Source: Aphidius gifuensis (taxonomy: Eukaryota > Arthropoda > Insecta > Hymenoptera > Braconidae). Taken from it: DNA of 64,000 nucleotides. A model generated the notes under the pieces. It worked only from the letters and a program-made list of their open reading frames with translations, was not told where the DNA came from and ran no database searches. This document shows, in pieces, positions 60,574-64,000 of the stretch (position 1 is its first letter; every line of letters starts with the position of its first letter). A program made the translations under genes and the position numbers. The stretch covers positions 8,370,001 to 8,434,000 of the forward strand of contig NC_057789.1 of the NCBI RefSeq assembly GCF_014905175.1, given 5' to 3'.

Positions 60574-62440
60574 AAAAATAATTCATAAAAAACTTGCTAT
60601 GCAATAATAATTATAATAATTTATTGTAGAAATAAAAATAAAAATGATAGATTCGTTGTAAAATAATAATGCAATTTTATAAAATATATTTTATTTGCAA
60701 AATTTTTATTCAAAATATTTAATCATGTATAATTGCAAATTTAATTTTTAATTTTAATATTAATCAAGGGCAAAAAAATTGATGGAAAAAGCTTTTTTTA
60801 GATTATTTAATTTATTTATTTTCTTTAAATTGTCTGTGTGTATATTTTTCATTTTAATTATTTAAACACCGAGATATTGCTAATTTAATGGCAAACTATT
60901 TTTAAAACAACCACAATTATTTTAATGATTATTTCGCGCGTTTGTAATGCAAATATCTTAAATTTATTTCAATTTTTTTGATTCATATCTTTAAATTTCT
61001 ATCTAAACTATGGTGTTCCAGGTGAGGAATTAAATTTCACACTATTATCTATCTAATAATTTTTCAATCAATTACTTTTTCATTATTTTCATTTGCCTTT
61101 TTTTTTTTTAACAATCGGCAAACCAAAATTCCGGTCCCATTTCTTTTTTATTTATTTTCAAAAAATCATCTTTCGATTCAAAAATATTACAATATTCACA
61201 ATTATTTTCGCAATAAAAATTTACTTCTTTTTACAATATTTTTTTTTGTTCATTGTTAATTGAAATTTCTAATTTTTCATAATGACAATATCATGAAAAT
61301 TGATTTGTTTTTTTTTTCCTATTTATATTACTTGACATTTCATAATTCGTATCTTCTTGCACCATCTCCCCCTCACTTGGAAGAATATGATGATTTGTAA
61401 GTTGAATAGAAAAAAACACATATATATTTTATTTATTATTTAAATATTTTTTACTTCAATTTTTTCTTAATTAACAAGGTTTTGAAATTCAATTTCTCCT
61501 CAAGGTTTTTTTTTTGTGTATTTATGATTTTTATAAAATGGTTTTTTCTATAATTTTATTGATGAAAAAATATAAATTCTAAATTATTTCCAAGCCAAGC
61601 TTATTGCGAATCATTCACCTGTTTATTTACTTTTTCTTTTTCGATTGAAAAAATTGCTTTATTTACATATTCACATTTTACCTGTATGACCAATTCAAAA
61701 GAAAAAAAATCATCACTAATCACGACAATTTAAAAGTAATTAAACAAAATAATAATTGTTTTTTTTTAACATATATTTTAATAATAAAAATTGAGTTGAT
61801 ATTTGTGCATGATTTGTGTAGAAATGACCCAAACATTTCAAATGAAATAAATTAATTCAACCAATTAAAAATCCAATTAATTTGAAAATTAAAATTCAAC
61901 TAAACTAGTTACAATTAATTACCCTGAATTTATCAAAAAAATAATTAAATAACAAAAGTTTTTTAAAGCTATACAAATAATCCACATTTTTATTAAAATA
62001 TTGACTTTAAAAAAAAAACATAAAACCTAAGTAAAATGATTATATGTATAGCTCAAACAATTCGCACTCACATTGTCATTCAATAAAATAATTATAATTA
62101 ATTCGAAAAACTTTCATTAACTTTCAAGCAATCTCAATTATTATTAAGGTCATATATATTAATAATTTTAGCTCAGGTAAATAATTAATTAATATTGAAT
62201 TTATAAATTATAAATCATAAATAAACCTGAGCTTTTATTTTACACAATAAAATGATTTATATATATTTGATAATTAAATTACTTAATAATTTAAGTTAAA
62301 TAATGTTTTTTAAATTTATATATTTTTAAATTAATCATTTATCCACATCACTATTTTTTTTATTAATCACATTCTCTTATTTATTATAAATATTTAAGTT
62401 TAAATCTGTAGCAGTATCAAAATAGTAAAAATCGTACACA
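60574..62440. other. AT-rich gene-poor interval, RhoBTB 3' side
   Basis: Long A/T and T-homopolymer-rich sequence with no coding signal. The part near 62000-62500 probably holds the 3' UTR of RhoBTB. Confidence 0.45.
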
Positions 62441-62504
62441 TTGATATTATGAGTACTGTTGTCATGTATATTTTAATCAAGCGACAAATGCCGCTTGACT
62501 CTTG

Positions 62505-63752
62505 TCATACAGACTCACCAGATTCAATTGAACCATCAAATAATGGACGATCAGCTGTTGTATCATTAGCACTTGTCGTAACAATATCTGATTTTCTTGT
62601 TTTATTTGTACTTGAAAAACAAAGACATCCTGATTGATTACGATTTCTTTTTAAATTTGGCTTTGCTTCTGGATGTTCTGCAATATATTTTTGATAATAA
62701 TCATAATCCTTCAAGTACCTATTTAAAAATGAAATTAATATATCAATTATTAAGAAAGTTAAAAGATAAAAAACAGCAATTAATTACCAGACTGGTGGCC
62801 AACGATGTTCACTAAGATAATCTTGATTTTCTGGATGTAATAACTTGACACTTTTTGGTGATATTTTACAGAGATTATCATAATTAATACATAAATAATT
62901 CATACACCAATTAGCAAGTTGATCAGCATTATGAAATTTTGATGGTTCAAGAAGACGAAGACAACTTTCAATAGCTTCATTTGTATCATTTTGTGATACT
63001 CTTTCAAGATCTTGAACAACTCTACTTTCAACTAAATTTATTAAACGTGGTAAACATAAACGATTTGCTAATTCTAATAAATTTAAACATCTTGCTGATG
63101 ATATTACTGGTACTTCATCAGTATAAATATAACAAAGAAGTTTATGAAATGTATATTCTCTAACACCAGGAAAAACAATCTATAAAAAAAAACAATTTTT
63201 AATTTTATATATATTATTTAATTAGTTTTTTTAATACTTACAACTTTAGCACTACTTTCACGAAAATCACCGGAAAACATTGCTTTCATCATGTCACATC
63301 TTGCTGTAAGAATTGCTCTATGTGCTGGTAAAGTACCATCATCAAGTTCAAATAATACATCACCAAATAGACCTTGATCAAGACAAATATCTTCAAGTCT
63401 TTCACGTACAACTTGTTTATATTGATTATTAAGTTCACTATTTATAAATTGTGATCTTGCTTGTATACTACCAAGTACCATTAGTAATTGTGGAAGTTCT
63501 AAAAATTCAGCAGCTTGTCTTATTTCCAATAATAATCCAATTGGTGCTGTCTAAATATAAATATTTATTTAATACATAATATATAAATTGAATAATAAAT
63601 ATATAAAATTTTATTACTTGAAGTATATGATAACGTTTATCAAGATTTCCAGTGTAAATAAATTGAAGACATTGTTGCATTGCTTGTGGTGTAACAAGTT
63701 TTGATAATGTTACTACTGTAGTTGATTGTTGAGCGCCATTTGAATTTTCAGT
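62505..63752 (-). CDS. RhoBTB: RhoBTB, 3' exons (5' part outside window)
   Basis: Four exons in consistent phase: 63618-63752, 63242-63550, 62788-63179 and 62505-62718. The translated part begins in the C-terminal half of the first BTB domain (VVTLSKLVTPQAMQQCLQF), followed by a spacer and the second BTB domain (LFGDVLFELDDGTLPAHRAI, ARCDMMKAMFSGDFRESSAK, YTFHKLLCYIYTDEV), then the C-terminal helical region ending with the RhoBTB-type EHRWPPVWYLKDYDYYQKY and a Ser/Thr-rich tail. The amino-terminal Rho GTPase-like domain lies beyond position 64000. Family knowledge: atypical Rho-family protein that binds Cullin-3 and acts in ubiquitin-linked protein turnover. It is the conserved single-copy anchor of this locus and is not related to the LRR expansion. 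Confidence 0.92.
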
Positions 63753-63796
63753 CTTAAAAATAATTTTTAATCAAGTTAAAAATTATAAATATGTAA

Positions 63797-64000
63797 ACCT
63801 TGGTGAAAATGATTTCTCTGATTTTCTCCAATTTTAAAAAATTGGAGTAATTCGGAAAGAATCGGAGAAAATCTGAAAAAATGCGGACGAAAATCGGAAA
63901 AAATCGGAACAAGTCGGAGATAATCGGTAAAAATGATTTTTTGTTTTACTGCGGTTTTTTTTTTTAAATTTTTTTTAACAATATGCGAAGAAAATCCGAG
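63797..64000. repeat. GGAGAAAATCGGAAAAA repeat in RhoBTB intron
   Basis: TGGTGAAAATGATTTCTCTG followed by purine-rich AATCGGAGAAAATC variants up to the window edge. Same family as 12196-12310 and 12640-12775. Confidence 0.65.

Noticed and set aside
1..64000. Bracovirus, endogenous virus or transposase genes
   Set aside because: A wasp-like genome could carry them, but no such protein motif was seen in any frame provided.
1..64000. tRNA, rRNA or CRISPR-like arrays
   Set aside because: No cloverleaf with A/B boxes or regular spacer array was noticed by eye; a covariance-model scan would be needed to exclude short RNAs.

Overview
The window is AT-rich animal DNA, most likely from an insect: split genes with GT-AG introns, TATA-type core promoters, an insect-type ionotropic receptor, a RhoBTB gene, and many short non-autonomous DNA transposons. 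The dominant content is a tandem family of secreted coiled-coil plus leucine-rich-repeat (LRR) proteins with no transmembrane or TIR segment. Expanded LRR proteins of this kind are known from venom of aphidiine braconid wasps such as Aphidius ervi, and those genomes are very GC-poor. A hymenopteran parasitoid is therefore my best inference, not something the sequence proves.

Layout. 1-3.4 kb: a short minisatellite and an ionotropic receptor on the + strand. 3.5-6.95 kb: a large foldback/tandem-repeat element. 7-23 kb (proximal block): three intact secreted LRR genes on the - strand (A 7234-8903, B 14600-16633, C 18672-20910) separated by decayed copies. Each has a conserved promoter, a 5' UTR exon, an 81-87 bp signal-peptide exon and one large exon. 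23.4-29 kb: a duplicated F-box/LRR gene, one copy intact (D) and one broken (E), each flanked by LRR-gene debris. 30-54.4 kb (distal block): three modules of a coil-only secreted gene (G, H, I) followed downstream by an LRR gene (F, J, K), and a fourth LRR gene (L). All four distal LRR genes have lost the signal peptide, F and J by different small indels, while G, H and I keep it. 54.8-57.2 kb: a third F-box-family/LRR gene (M) with four tandemly duplicated acidic exons. 57.3-62.4 kb: gene-poor and rich in transposons. 62.5-63.75 kb: 3' exons of RhoBTB on the - strand.

Several blocks are segmental duplications, so one copy often serves as the empty site for an insertion in another. This allowed several mobile elements to be delimited (36289-36862, 44018-44159, 47138-47408, 49417-50456, 33322-33850). 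The main biological theme is birth-and-death evolution of a secreted LRR family: repeat number changes by LRR pairs, the coil or LRR half is lost, signal peptides are lost, and genes are broken by transposons. All exon structures were read by eye from splice signals and frame continuity. No search or transcript evidence was available.
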